Translations under genes and position numbers: made by a program
Assembly (NCBI RefSeq): GCF_001949145.1
Contig: NW_019091362.1
Span: 11,505,948-11,569,947, forward strand
Direction: 5' to 3'
DNA from: Acanthaster planci
Taxonomy: Eukaryota > Echinodermata > Asteroidea > Valvatida > Acanthasteridae
Length of the DNA: 64,000 bases
The notes under the pieces: model-generated
Seen by the model: the letters and a program-made list of their open reading frames with translations, nothing else
Database searches by the model: none
What the model was told of the DNA's origin: nothing
Shown here: in pieces, positions 1 to 11,838 of the stretch
How the letters are laid out: every line of letters begins with the position of its first letter
Numbering within the stretch: the first letter of the stretch is position 1

Positions 1-2219
1 AGCCGAAACTGAGACCATTCGGAAATAACACAGAGACACGGCATTGTGGGAGTAATGCAAACATTCCAAGTCAAAATAATGAGTGCCTCGATGGGTAACC
101 GGTTAGGTGGGCCGGAGTGCAGTTCCAGGTCTCATTGTCGGCCCTCATGTAACAATAAGAATGTTCCCTGACAATGACCAACCAACAAAATTTGTAGATA
201 AATTTAATGATCCTCATATTAAGTACGAGTTTGGAATGTCTAAGATTATATATTATTCTATTCATATGGACAAATATTGTAATTATTATCAGGAAAATAA
301 AAAGATGACAAAAACATGGAGTGCGATTCCACGATTGTATGCCAAGTTGAGAAATCGTTTAAAACACGAAAACACGCCCCGAAACAGTCCGGTCTCCAGA
401 CTGAGCCGTAATCGACGGGGAGTTTCCCTTCCTCCAATACTGCTTTGTGCACATCTCTGTCTTGTCTGAGTGTCGTTTGTTCCACGAAGCCTGTGGCTTC
501 AAAATGTCTGATGATTATGCAAATATTATGACCCCGGCCACAAGCCAGCCAGTAAGAGTCGACTTTAGAAATCATGATGTGATTTCGAACAGAACACCTA
601 AATGATATTGATAGGCTGATAAAATGTCAGATGATCAGGTTAAGCTGCCTCCACACGCACAGAAAGCGTGTGAGTGAGTGATTTAAGCCAGGGACATGTG
701 CGTTTGTTTCAAAAGTTTCGGAGACCCTGGATATGTAGTTTTTCACAACTCGCTGAAGACCATTTTATCTTCGTGTATTGCATCTGTCTCGTAGATTAAC
801 TTCCGTTGTGGTTTATGATGAGAGCAGTGATATTTGAAATGCTATCTGGTGATCGTTTCAGTGCTGAACAAACAGCTCGCCAAGATAACAAAGTGTGTAT
901 CAACTGTCATTCAAGATTTACTAAGATAAAAAAATGCTTTCAAAAGGCATCGGCTTAATGGAAGAACAATCAATTTAAAACACGAAACTTTCTCTCACAA
1001 TTAATCTCTCATACGCATTCAAACACACAGAGAATTGTGAAGATTTATTTTTCTAATTTGTATCTGATTTATAACCGGCTTTGTGAGATAGGAAATCCTC
1101 AGGTGCATTTGCAGGTTTCAAATGGTAACTGAATGACCCCAGGCCACCCGACCTGTTTTACAGTTAATTTCTATTGGCAAAGATGTGAAGGCGCATTTAC
1201 CCATTGTCGGTGAATATGCTTAAATCCTTATAAAGGTTATTTAACATCACGAATGAGCAAGTCTGCCATGCAACATTCTGGCCTACATGATCTTTCATTG
1301 ATAAATATTTATGATAAGCATAATTCACTCATTGCATTTGTGTTTTCCAAAAGCCCCAAATAAGTAACGCCCCAAATCTATTCTGAGCACACACAGGCAA
1401 TTTTCGAAACTTAAATAAAATGAAATTAAAACAAAATAAATAATGCAATGTAAACAGCAACCGTTTTACCCTATCATTTCAAACAAAGTCATTCACACAT
1501 TTCCAGCGCAAAGTTGTATGCATGACAGCGAACTGACACTCTGAATAATGCTTGAGGGGCATCACAGAACTTTAAGGATAAGGAAAAAAGGGTAAAACCA
1601 AAAGTAGCCAAGGTGAGACAGTTTTAGTTTCATCATAAACCCCTTCTGGAAGGCTTCGCGCTACCCCTAACCAAGCCACATAGCCCAAGCTGACCGTGAC
1701 GCTGCTTGACTCTTGCACAGTCTTTAGCCCTTTCATTTATTTTTGAAAGGAACAACTCCCCCTTTGATCACTAAACCACTGCCATCCTTGGAAAGTATTG
1801 ATCCTGTAGAAATTGGAAATATAATTTTATTGCTTTTCGCCACTGTGTTAAATAAGAGTTATCTTCAGTGTTTCGAATCCCCAACACAATTGCACATTAC
1901 AGGTTTTTTTTTTGTTTTTTTTTTAGATTTGTCAGAAACTCCGATGGACGTACCGATTTGATCGATTGTGCGCCCGTCTGGTCCACTATTTCAGTGCTGT
2001 ACTGACTGAATTGGCCAGGTTTATGTTAGAATTCTTTCAACATTGTCAACATCCTAACAGAAATAATATATTAGTTCAGTTGGTGTGAATAATCCACATT
2101 TTGTTGTCCATAATTGGATATTCAAAAAATCATTCTTTTTGGTCATGGGCTGATTTACACCTACATATTAATACTATTTAATTAAGGGAGTACTATTTTT
2201 GCTTGGCTGTACGTTAAAC
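1..2219. other. Gene-free stretch at window start
   Basis: I see no supported gene here. The longest open frames on either strand (about 100-120 codons near 107-575) overlap each other and have no splice pattern or family resemblance. The DNA is AT-rich with short homopolymer runs, for example a T run near 1903-1923. It is the region 3' of the minus-strand gene ending at 2221. Confidence 0.6.
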
Positions 2220-2225
2220 TTTATT
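2220..2225 (-). promoter_or_regulatory. Poly(A) signal AATAAA overlapping the stop codon
   Basis: On the minus strand the end of the reading frame reads GAA TAA AG, so the hexamer AATAAA contains the TAA stop at 2223-2221. If this hexamer is used, the 3' UTR would be only about 10-30 nt. Another signal further downstream could be used instead. Confidence 0.45.
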
Positions 2226-3612
2226 CTGTAATGGCCATACAGGTGCCATTGTCCTGATCGACGGACTGCCTATCGTCACCGGCAAGCGAGGCCCCGGGCT
2301 CGTACTCAATGACCTTGGTGCTCACGCTGAACCGAACCGATCGTCTCTCGCCCAGGAAAGTGTCGCTTCTGACAGTACTCAACGTCTCCCCTTCGCAGCC
2401 GTCGTTGTTGATGATGATCGCTGTGTACTCGCTGAGGGAAAGGCCAACACCGGCTCTCACATCAACCTTGGGATGTACATGTAAGGCACCGCGGCTTGCC
2501 GGACCTGTGGCCGTCAACGTTTGCTGGGTTCCTGAAAGCGGTAAGTGCATAGAGGAGTTAATGGCGTCTTGTTGCGCCGAGCTTTGGCGTACTGAAGGAT
2601 CCATACCATCTTGCAACTTGCCGGGAAGAGGATTTTTCAATATTATCTCCGACTCGGAAGAGTCTACCTCTCTGTTGACTGACCGGGAAGCAGAATCATG
2701 AGTTTTAGCAGAAGGAGATGTTAGAGCTGTTGCAATTGTGCTTGTAGAAACAGAGGGTAGTAACGAGATGCTCACTTGGAGTTGCTTTCCCCTCTCGGAA
2801 CCTGTGGAGTTTTGAGTTTTATCCACCAGGTGAACAGAGTTGTTTTTCGCTCTTGAGGACTCATTTTTCCTGATTGGTAGGGGACGAGGATTTAGCTTTC
2901 CCTCGTCTGCAGAAGGGTTGGAACTTTGGGTTCGTTGAGCCGGTTGATGGGCTTTACTCGGTAGACCAGTCTCGTTCTCGGTAAGGGTGGATGGTTTGAT
3001 CCGCGAGTGTCGGAAAGAGACTAAAGGTGGTGATGAGTCCATGGAGATCTGGGGCAGATGAACATGGTGGCTGAGGGGGCCTGGTTTAGATTTTTGTTTC
3101 GACGGGCCAGGTCCATGTTTTTGTCGCGCCTCCCTGCCTAAGATGGCGTGGGCACTGGGCCCATCCAGGGTAGACTTGTTCCGGTACAGGTCGCTCAACT
3201 TCTCGAACGCCGACGGCCGCGTCAGATCGAAGTCGGTGATATCAGCGAGTTTTAGAGTCTGTCTCTGCTGTTGACCGCCCGAGATCACGTCCCCGAGGCT
3301 GGAGAGGGAGCCTCGGCGCTTCACTGGCGCGCGGGACGTGCCCCAGGATGCCGAACCTGTCAGCCTGGACGTCCCAAGCGCACGGTGTCCGGCGTGGGAC
3401 CTTATCTCGCCACAGTACCCCGGTACAGCAGGCGCGGGGGCCGCTGATGAGGCGGACAGCGGAGGGAACGACACGTGCATGTCTGGATAGCGGAATGCTG
3501 AATCGCTCACAGCTGCCGATAGTGTACCGCTGTTGTGGTACGGCGAATGGCCACTGGAAAAGAAACTCTTAAATGTTTGTCTGCCAGTCATCGGCGTTTG
3601 TCCAGCATCCAT
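2221..3612 (-). CDS. Unrecognised Ser-rich, probably disordered protein with RVxF-like motif (single or last exon)
   Basis: Open frame of 463 codons from the ATG at 3612 to TAA at 2221. The length, with both other frames of this strand closed, supports real coding. I do not recognise the family. The protein is rich in Ser, Pro, Thr and charged residues, with no signal peptide or TM segment. Residues about 98-106 contain a basic RRGSLSSL site of the kind used by basophilic kinases or 14-3-3. Residues about 121-146 (KLADITDFDLTRPSAFEKL) look more ordered and could be a conserved core. Near the C-terminus RSVRF (about 424-428), followed by SVSTKVIEYEP, fits the PP1-docking RVxF pattern. An in-frame TAG lies eight codons before the GTG that precedes the ATG and sits in a TTTTTAG acceptor-like context. 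The piece may therefore be the last exon of a longer gene rather than a single-exon gene. Confidence 0.6.
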   Translation of the reverse strand: MDAGQTPMTGRQTFKSFFSSGHSPYHNSGTLSAAVSDSAFRYPDMHVSFPPLSASSAAPAPAVPGYCGEIRSHAGHRALGTSRLTGSASWGTSRAPVKRRGSLSSLGDVISGGQQQRQTLKLADITDFDLTRPSAFEKLSDLYRNKSTLDGPSAHAILGREARQKHGPGPSKQKSKPGPLSHHVHLPQISMDSSPPLVSFRHSRIKPSTLTENETGLPSKAHQPAQRTQSSNPSADEGKLNPRPLPIRKNESSRAKNNSVHLVDKTQNSTGSERGKQLQVSISLLPSVSTSTIATALTSPSAKTHDSASRSVNREVDSSESEIILKNPLPGKLQDGMDPSVRQSSAQQDAINSSMHLPLSGTQQTLTATGPASRGALHVHPKVDVRAGVGLSLSEYTAIIINNDGCEGETLSTVRSDTFLGERRSVRFSVSTKVIEYEPGASLAGDDRQSVDQDNGTCMAITE

Positions 3613-4305
3613 GTCCAACAACACTTCGTGAGTACACTCATAAGGCTAAAAACATTCCCTTGTTTGTTTTTCAGAGCACCGATCGACCCCCATCTCACTG
3701 TTTGCACGTTACTGTTAGATCCCTCATGTCCACACCAATGTTTGCTTATTTTCTGTGTTCTTGCGATAAATACTTAGTAACGAATATCCAATAGAATCTC
3801 GTCCGTCCATGTTTCTGAAGTTGTCCAAGAGGCACTCCATCCTTTCGCACAATGGCGTGGCATGCTCAGTTACGAATTGTGCAGTATGAACCCCAGTTTA
3901 ATTCTCAGCTTTAAACAGCTTGTTCAATCGTTGCTACGGACGAGACAAACGGGCTGGCAACTTCTCACGACCATCGTTAGGAAGTGTTGAGTTCTGAAAT
4001 GCAAATTTAAAAAAAATGAATTGCCCTTTTAAGTTGAGTCCGTAGTTCGATCATTCATGATTACCACGGAGACGGGGTTACGTGTTCTTTTTTGTGTTGT
4101 CAATGATTATCAGGTGTCTATTAACCCACGTGTCCTTTAGTTAAAAAAACCACACGTTTGTTCACGCGAGGTACCGGTACAAGTCTAGCGTTTCTGCGCT
4201 GGAGAGTTCGTCGACCATGTTTGTCTCACATTTGGAAATTTCCAGGGCAGATAGCTTTGAATTTACAAGGAATACACACTTTTAGTCGGATTATTCCTAT
4301 TTGAT

Positions 4306-4591
4306 TTAAAAACAACGTCGTAGAAAGGAGAATTCAGTGTTGGACAGGTACCATTTCGCTATGTCCAAGGCTGTGGGCTGCGGAGGTCGATGGTAAATTT
4401 TGAAGACCAGCGACCCACACGTTCGGTGGTCGTAAATTTGACATGCCATTTGGTGTTCGACGGCAAAGCGGTGCTTGTTCATAATCCCGAACCCTTTGAT
4501 GGTCCAGCTCACAATCGAAGGAGTACCTGCAGTGTTGATTTCGCAGGGCACTTGCTCCAATGACACTGAAAAGGCCTTCTCAGTTTCCCAA
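4306..4591 (-). CDS. Candidate orphan exon, function unknown
   Basis: A minus-strand frame opens after an acceptor-like ATCAG at 4592-4596 and runs to a TAA at 4306. The translation has a protein-like composition, with four Cys and ordered-looking blocks such as SIVSWTIKGFGIMNKHRF and TALDIAKWYLSNTEF. I cannot assign a family. It lies on the same strand as the 2221-3612 frame, about 0.7 kb upstream, so it could be an earlier exon of that gene, an exon of another gene, or a decayed retrocopy. No convincing donor precedes the stop, which would make it a terminal exon. Confidence 0.3.
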
Positions 4592-5838
4592 CTGATCAGT
4601 CAGTCAACTAGTAAGCTCAATCTCGTATCAGCATCCGGGGGAAAAACATCACATTTCATTTCTTAATTAAAAGAATTGATTAATTTGGTATCCTCTCCTA
4701 CTGTTGGCCTGCAATCTGGCTCGCAAATCAGAGCTTGCGAGTAAACGGAATTTCACCGTTTAATGACTCCTTAAGCAGATGCAGTCGCTGGTCCCATGTC
4801 ACTTGCATAACTCAGAGGCCATAAAGGACGTATCTGCCGCAAAAAAATCGCTGTGAGTACATTGCACTATCTCAGAGGTGACTATGATGTGTTTCCTCGC
4901 AGACGGCTAAATCTTAGGTTGGATAAAGCCCTTTTTTCTTAACCTCGACAAAAGTGGTATAAAGATTAACCAACAATCGTATCACGAGGAGATGGACGCA
5001 TTCAGCGGGCCGAAATAAATGTCTCCCTCTCTTTTATTTGGCTTCCTAAGCCGCTTGCTTCTATTCAGGAGGGCAGGGGATTGATTACACATTGTCCCTT
5101 AGCAACACGAGCGACTGCCATTGCCGAACTTTGCCAACAGTGTATGCAGGGCTCCAGTAGATTCAAGGCTTCACAATGCAAAGCCTGAAACATAAGTATC
5201 ACTTCAGTGCTATTAAATATATATGTATATTTTGGCTGCCTTGTCGCTGACGTTCTCACGCCAGATGACGAAAAGAAGTGAAACCTGGTCCTCGTTTCAG
5301 ACGTGCAAATCGAGTACACACAATCACAAGTGAAACATCTGAAATCTGCATTTCCCGATTCATTTCTTTGTATCTCCTTTTCTCCCATTTCCGTCAAGAT
5401 GATAAATATATGTATGCAGTAAACCACATTCTTGACAAATTCCACATGCTCTTCGCCCCCTGTAAAGAGAAGAGCATTTTTGTCAGAATCAATATCATTC
5501 CATTAGCACTAGGGAAAACCTCTTCGATTCATTATGTTGACCCTAAAGCTCAAGTGGCCCATTTAAGCGTGTGCGACGTTTATACTATATACAATGTGTG
5601 CGCCACGACACACCATTAGAAATTGAAGAGGTGTGTCTAAATATAGAACATTGAGGACCAACACAGGAACACAAGCAAAATAACAGCCACACACCCTCAT
5701 CCTCCCAAAAGAGGAAGAATAAAATTGTCAACAAACTGTATTGATAATTGTGCATTTATTTATAGAGCGAAATTTTGTGCAAAGTTAAAGACGATAAGAT
5801 CGAGATGTCATTGAATGGAGGACTACAGAAGGCGCTTT

Positions 5839-6075
5839 TTAAATAAGCAGCAGTAGCATGACCATCTGGTTTCCGATTTTGAAATGTAGCAAACGAACTG
5901 AACATTTGATTTCGGTTTCCATTTCAAAAGTGGAGCCAAAACATGTTACCAACGCAATATTTTCCCAAACAGGTAGCTGGTAAGGTCTTAAGTCTTTCAC
6001 TAAATTTCGTGAAGACGGTTCCGACGTCGCAATGTACTGTGGGTAGCTTACTGCCCTCTTAATAAACCAAGGCAT
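5839..6075 (-). CDS. Candidate orphan open frame, function unknown
   Basis: 78 codons from an ATG. The translation includes SYPQYIATSEP and LRPYQLPVWENIALVTCFG, which read like a folded protein segment. A possible donor (G|GTAACA) follows the codons for ENIAL. An in-frame TAA lies just upstream, 3 nt after a good acceptor, so the piece cannot be an internal exon in this frame starting at that acceptor. It may be a first coding exon or chance. Confidence 0.2.
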   Translation of the reverse strand: MPWFIKRAVSYPQYIATSEPSSRNLVKDLRPYQLPVWENIALVTCFGSTFEMETEIKCSVRLLHFKIGNQMVMLLLLI

Positions 6076-7115
6076 ATTTTGCACACGCGGAAGTATTTAC
6101 CCTGGTAAGAAAAACCAACAGTTGAAAAACTCATGCATTAATAACTGATTTAGAGGAGTTAAAGGAGGTAATCTGCCCTGGATGTATCCATCTGGTCTCT
6201 GAAACGCTTTGGACGTGCTAGCAAAATCATATACGTTAGAGTGATCATTGAAAACATGAACATTCCATCCACGGAACTACACGCTCAAATGCGTGGCTTT
6301 TTTCGGAGGTGTAAAATTTGACGGGTCGAGCGGGCGCCGGTCTAGTGTGACGGGGAAGTGCCTTAAAAAATGTTGGCCAGGGCGTATATCCCACGGAGGA
6401 TGGGGGCATATATCCCCACCCACTTTTTAACCAGGGGTGATGGGCTATTGAATCACCCCCCACTTTTCCGGGGTGAGAAAAGAATTAAAGCGGATAGCGA
6501 AGAAGTTTTCAAACTTCTAATGAGCATATTCAGTATCACTTAGAAAAGGAGAACAATCAAAAAAGGCATAAAAAGTTGTGGTAAGATTTTGTATGAATGT
6601 AATTGTCACATCCTGGGTTACCCCGAGGACATAACCTTCGGCAGTTATTTGCACTCTCCAGCAAAATAAGACACTGGATACCAGATCTTCTATTTTACGG
6701 AGACTAATTTACAAATTTATTATAGTTTAAAAAAATATTTACAGTTTTGTTGATCTCACACGATATGAAATACGCCCGGGACTATTGGGGTTTTCAACAC
6801 AGTAGGTGCACCACTTAAATTTAACGTAAAAATTCTAAAGGATCCGTTCTGTCACTGCAGTGATACTGTTTCACGTTTTGGCCAGGAACTCGCGAGCTGT
6901 CTCACCGCAGAGTAGCCTTCGGGGCGCCGACCTGACCCTCTCGTTGTACAGCGGTCTTGACTTAACCCCGAGTCTTGAGTTGTTCAAGTTTCTGGCCAGC
7001 TCTTGGATCGGACTTCTAGTCCAATACCAACAGTAGAACCAGGTTGCGTAGACACCTGGTTCTTGGGAAATCTTGCGTCTCGAGTAGTTTTTTTTTTCCG
7101 CCTTGCGTATCGGTC

Positions 7116-7197
7116 GGAACTTATCTTCACCGATACACTAGCGTCCCGTCATTAACGGAACTTATCTTCACCGATAAACTAGCTTCCAATCATCAAG
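7116..7197. repeat. Two-copy 41-bp direct tandem repeat
   Basis: Two adjacent copies of a unit starting GGAACTTATCTTCACCGATA and continuing to ACTAGC, offset by 41 bases with a few mismatches. No gene overlaps it. Confidence 0.6.
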
Positions 7198-7850
7198 TTC
7201 TTCAGCGCAACTGGCTGGATTCTCGCAGTTTCAAACTCACAGCAAAATCATCGAGGCTGGCAAGACGTGCCCTCTCCTCGGACTCTCCGACGCAAGTCCC
7301 CTTTACCCCCGAAAATTTTTTTAAAACCCCGCCAAATTTCTACGTGGGACACCCTCAATCCTTTTGTTGTGTGACCCTGGTGACCTCATAAGAAAGGACT
7401 TACTCAAGCAAGAGTCGAGCTATCCAATGGGGTTTGTCAATTCTTCCCGCGAACCTATCTAATTTAAATAAAAATACTACATGGAAACACTGGCCAAATA
7501 AAATCAACAATTTGTTTCTATCAACGCACACTCAAGTTATGTTTGGCTCCCATGCGTAAATAGACTCAAGAGTTATTTCTCTTGAACAAATTAACCTCAC
7601 TTCGTGACAGTAATACATATTACACACGTAATAGCCCCCCTGCACTTTTCAAATTTCCATGGCCGGGCCGTCATTCACCCCCACTAGTCCCCATCCCCCA
7701 GTTTCCGGAACAAATTTACGCCACTGTTTGATGCTGTATATGACACGGCTGGAAATACATATACGCGCAAGCTTCAATGCTGCCTCAACTGTACAGAAAC
7801 CGTTGTTTGGCTTGTTTGGTTTCATTTCTGCGTAATTCTGTCATACAGCA

Positions 7851-8235
7851 GAGTTGTAACGAGTCACAAATTTTTGTGACTCAAGTCGAATATTTGGAAT
7901 GTGGTGACTGGAGTCGACTCAAATGAGTCATTCGGTCAAAAAGTCGAGTGGAGTCGATCTTACCGTCTTGATAATAATGCATGATATGAGAATGAACGCT
8001 GGTACTGTCATTGCAAATATTTTTTTCCACGAGAAGTTCGTTTTGTGTTTGGACTCACTTCTTATTACCTTTCACTCGAGTTGGGTTTCCTAATGAGGGA
8101 ATCGAGTTGTGGCATTTGATTGAAGTGACTGGAGTGGAGTCGAGTCATTTACCCGTCGGGACTCGAATCGAGTCTCCAAAACGTGTGACCCGAGTCGGAC
8201 TCGAGTCCAGTCATGTACTTGGGTCATAACAACTC
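7851..8235. mobile_element. GACTCGA-rich MITE-like element, copy 1
   Basis: The segment is bounded by GAGTTGT and its inverse ACAACTC. Inside are many GAGTC, GACTC and ACTCGAGT blocks on both strands. An internal block, CTAATGAGGGAATCGAGT, recurs in reverse complement near 63176-63196, so this is a dispersed family. No transposase frame is present, hence non-autonomous. The superfamily is not determined. Confidence 0.55.
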
Positions 8236-11000
8236 AGATGAAACACATGTACGTAAAGAATCTCAACAATGGAAATTTCTGCCATTTCAGAGCGGTGTGC
8301 CTCTTTAAATTTCCCCTTCTTCTGTGTAGTTCTCATCATGAGTGGTCATCTCAAGGCCCTTATAGTGTCTCGTAATAAGGGATTGATTTTGGGAGAGTAG
8401 TTGGGAAGCTTTTGTAGATGTTCAAGAAAGTAGATCCTCCTCGGGGTCAGTAAACCATGTTTCACTGTGAGCTATCATATTGACAAATGGCGGTCTGTAC
8501 TTGACGGAGGTATAAAAGGCAATGCTCCACACACAGTTCATGCTGAACTTGGTGTGTTATTTCCTGTTGAGGTCTCATTTGAAGGATATGCCAACTAACT
8601 ACGGGCGACCAGCTTTCAGTTCACCACAATGTACTGTTACGGGTGAATGCGCGACAGTGCAGATAAAAAAACTGGGGTACAATGCACATTTCAACCATTG
8701 GCAAAGCAAGTTATTGATGGTATAGCAGGAAGTATTCCGCATTTGCCATCAGTAGGCCTTGTATGAACTTCAGCCACACAGTTGATGTAGTTTTACACAG
8801 TTTCGCGAGAGCAAAAGAGTTGCATTAAAGCTGAAATTTCCGATTTTCAAGAACCAGGTACGCGGTGAGTTTAATTTGAATGCTTGTCTTAATTTAGATA
8901 GAGGGTACTTTACTCGCTTAGAATGCAGTTTTGGTGGATTGAGATTCTGTAGAAAAATATCGTTCTGTGCAGTGAGAAGATTAGATGACTCGGCCTGAAA
9001 ATCTGATGACGTGCTCTAAAACACCACGGCGTAACACTCAGTTGTGCGCGAGGTAATCTCGTTTGTGAACGTTTTAGAGAAATGAGTGATTTTTGTTTTC
9101 ACAAAGTAGAACCCAGTATATTGCGGCACTTCCAGCTCGCAGTCCCTTCATTTTCGTTTTCACGAACTAACCACAATCTTTGTTTTAGTGCTTAAAACGA
9201 ATTTTAATTAAATTTTCTGGTGAGGCACCAATGATGTGGATGGAATAAATAATCGTCTAACCTTTTAAATAATTTTTCTCTATGCTGAATTACCGTAATA
9301 ATCTTGTGTGCTAATTTCATGTAAACGAAATCAGTCTATTTTGCTTCAGTGTGCGATGTGCGCGCATAACCGGGTGCTAGTTCGTGAAAACCGAAAATGT
9401 CGAAAGCGCTGTTTTTACTGACACACACTCGCAACTGAGTGTTAGTTTGTGAAGTGGGTGACGATTTGTTTCCAATGCTTGCCGGGAACTGCAAGCTGTA
9501 CAAGAACAGGGGTTCGAGGGGGACTTACAGTTTGTTTAGTGTTTACCCACTACGGACTTTACCCGAGACTTTACCCACTCATGATAATACACCCCGTTTC
9601 AGACATGCGTTCCAGAGAGTCGCGCCGATCCAATTAAAAGCAAGATTTGAATTCCGTTCGAAATCCAAAACAGTGGTAGCGACAGTAGTAGGCGCGCCAG
9701 CGCGCGAAAGATCGGCACTTTGAGCTCTTGTATGAGCTGAACATGATGCAAATAAAATATATATGTATATGTACTTAGACGCCCATTGTATTCCTCAATG
9801 GAATAAATGAAAATGGACATTTTGGAAAACAACAAATTTGTAGTGACGGAGGAGTTCTATTAAAGAATGATTAAAAGCACCAGTTCAGGTGTAATACAGT
9901 TGATGCCTTTTGTATTTACGTTTGTGAGTATTGTTGGGATTTATGAATGTTGAGGAGTTCTTATGAAATTAAATTCACCTGCCTTCTGAAACCAAATTTT
10001 TATTGGGTCGACCCGCGTTGTTCCCGTTAATCTATTTGGGTCGGCATGACTCCAGGACACCTGCTTAACTGGGCTTGTGTGGTGGTGGTTATAATGGAAG
10101 CAGTGAAGGTCATTACAAGACATGAAATTTCGCAAATAATCTCGCAAATAAATTGTGACTTTGACTGATTGGGAACTTTTGGTGATGGTGAGCAGTGATA
10201 TTGTTGGATAAGTCTATAGTGACAATTTGATGACACGATTGATAAAATTGGTGGTTGTAGTGTTCATTTGAGGTGATAGAGCGATGGTTTGGACAACGAT
10301 GTTGATTATGCTTCAGCCCTCGTGCATGAAGAAGAGTTACATGGCTCTGAATTTACACTCAATGTACATTACTATAAACCGCTTTCATTTTGCCTATACA
10401 CCTTGTATGGGAGGCCAATGTTTGCAGAAACATCTCCTCTTGGTTGATTTTCGATCTTACCTTATATTTGTTCTTACCTTCGTTCATAATGGACATTTTG
10501 TTAAATCTTAAAAATAATTTTATAGAAGCATGGGGTTGTATTTTCATCTAGTAGTTGTGCAGGAGTTTTAACATTGTGTGATTTATTCTTTTATTTTTGT
10601 ACCGACAGCCAACCATAGTTTTAGCAACCACTTGCAGGAAAACACGGCTGAGTGGAAAGAGCAGACCCTATTCCTATTTTGATTTGACTGTTGCAAATTT
10701 ACATGTATCGCAGAGAAAAAAGTACCAGAAAAATGTTACTATTGGGACTTATGTTCATATTTTAACTTCCTAGTTCTGTTCTGCGAGTATTTCTGTTATT
10801 TAAATGTCATGAAAAGGATAGTAAAGGAGGCCCTTCCAGAATGCAGCCCACGAAACCATCCCGTTGAAAGCATGCTTCTACTGAGTCTGAAGCGACGCAG
10901 ATGAAGTCGTTACAAAGAGTGTGGAGGAGTATCATTTACCTCTGTATTGGCCTTACTCAGAAGTCGGCCAAATTGAATTGAAAGCAAGGTTAACTTTTTT

Positions 11001-11162
11001 AATAATTAATTGACGCAAATTAATGTCATTTACACTAACGAATAATGTAATTTGATTGATATGTTTAATTATATCCGTCTGTTTTTAACCACATTTTAGA
11101 AAATGAAAACTAGAGGTGGAACCCCCCAAATAGTCTGGCACACCCCATTTGACAGATCTCCG
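11001..11162. repeat. Dispersed AT-rich repeat, copy 1 of 3
   Basis: The segment with AATTAATGTCATTTACACT, CCACATTTTAGAAAATGAAA, AATAGTCTGGCACACCCC and ATTTGACAG aligns by eye with 45409-45600 and 52209-52372 in the same orientation. Divergence is considerable. It looks like an old non-coding interspersed repeat. Confidence 0.45.
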
Positions 11163-11188
11163 GATCACAATAAAAAATGGCTACCCTG

Positions 11189-11838
11189 TAAGGCCTGTTC
11201 ACAAAACGATCTTACCGCGCACGATGTAGAAATTCCAATCCCTGAAAAAAAAGGGTTTCAAAAGGCATGTGAAAACACACTTTTTTTGTACAGGCACGGC
11301 AGACAGGTTGTTGTTAAAATAGCAAGGGCCAGACGCGGGATTCCTATGTTACTCTCTAGGTCCGGCAAAGTGAGCCTGGGGATTTTGGCCATTTTAGCGT
11401 GACAGTCACCGTGAATTTAGATCGCAAGACTTAAAAAGAACCCCTTTCAGTGGAAACTTGAGTGAAATCACGTTCTATTCGATTGATTAACTTTCACTCG
11501 AATGCGTCCTCTCCGCATATAGTTTCAGCTGCAGGGAGTGGATTTTGTGTGGAAACAGGTTCCCATCAGGTCCGCACTCAAAAATCCAATACGTTTGGGC
11601 CACCCTTGCTTGCGTTTGAAACAGGCATTAGGATTTATTGCAACAACTGGAACACCTGAAAATATAATGAAAGGGGGTATCAAACATAAACATGACGTCC
11701 CTCTGCACCAAAGGGTGTTTTAAGTGTTTTTAACGAACAATTGAAGTAATTGTTTGTTTAATAAACAATTGCTGCAAATCTTTCATGATGTCAAAATTGC
11801 TTCGCTTTCGCATTTGCGTGAAGTGTGAACTGGCCTTA
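11189..11838. mobile_element. MITE-like element with 15-bp inverted termini
   Basis: The left end TAAGGCCTGTTCACA and the right end TGTGAACTGGCCTTA are inverted repeats matching at 14 of 15 positions, enclosing 650 bp with no transposase frame. GGCC-N-GTTCACA termini with a TAA/TTA context resemble PIF/Harbinger-type MITEs; that assignment is inference. The internal palindromic AATTG and TTGTTTAATAAACAA stretch near 11736-11770 fits a foldback interior. Confidence 0.5.

Noticed and set aside
107-575. Overlapping open frames on both strands near the window start
   Set aside because: They overlap each other and show no family resemblance, no splice context and no codon pattern that sets either apart.
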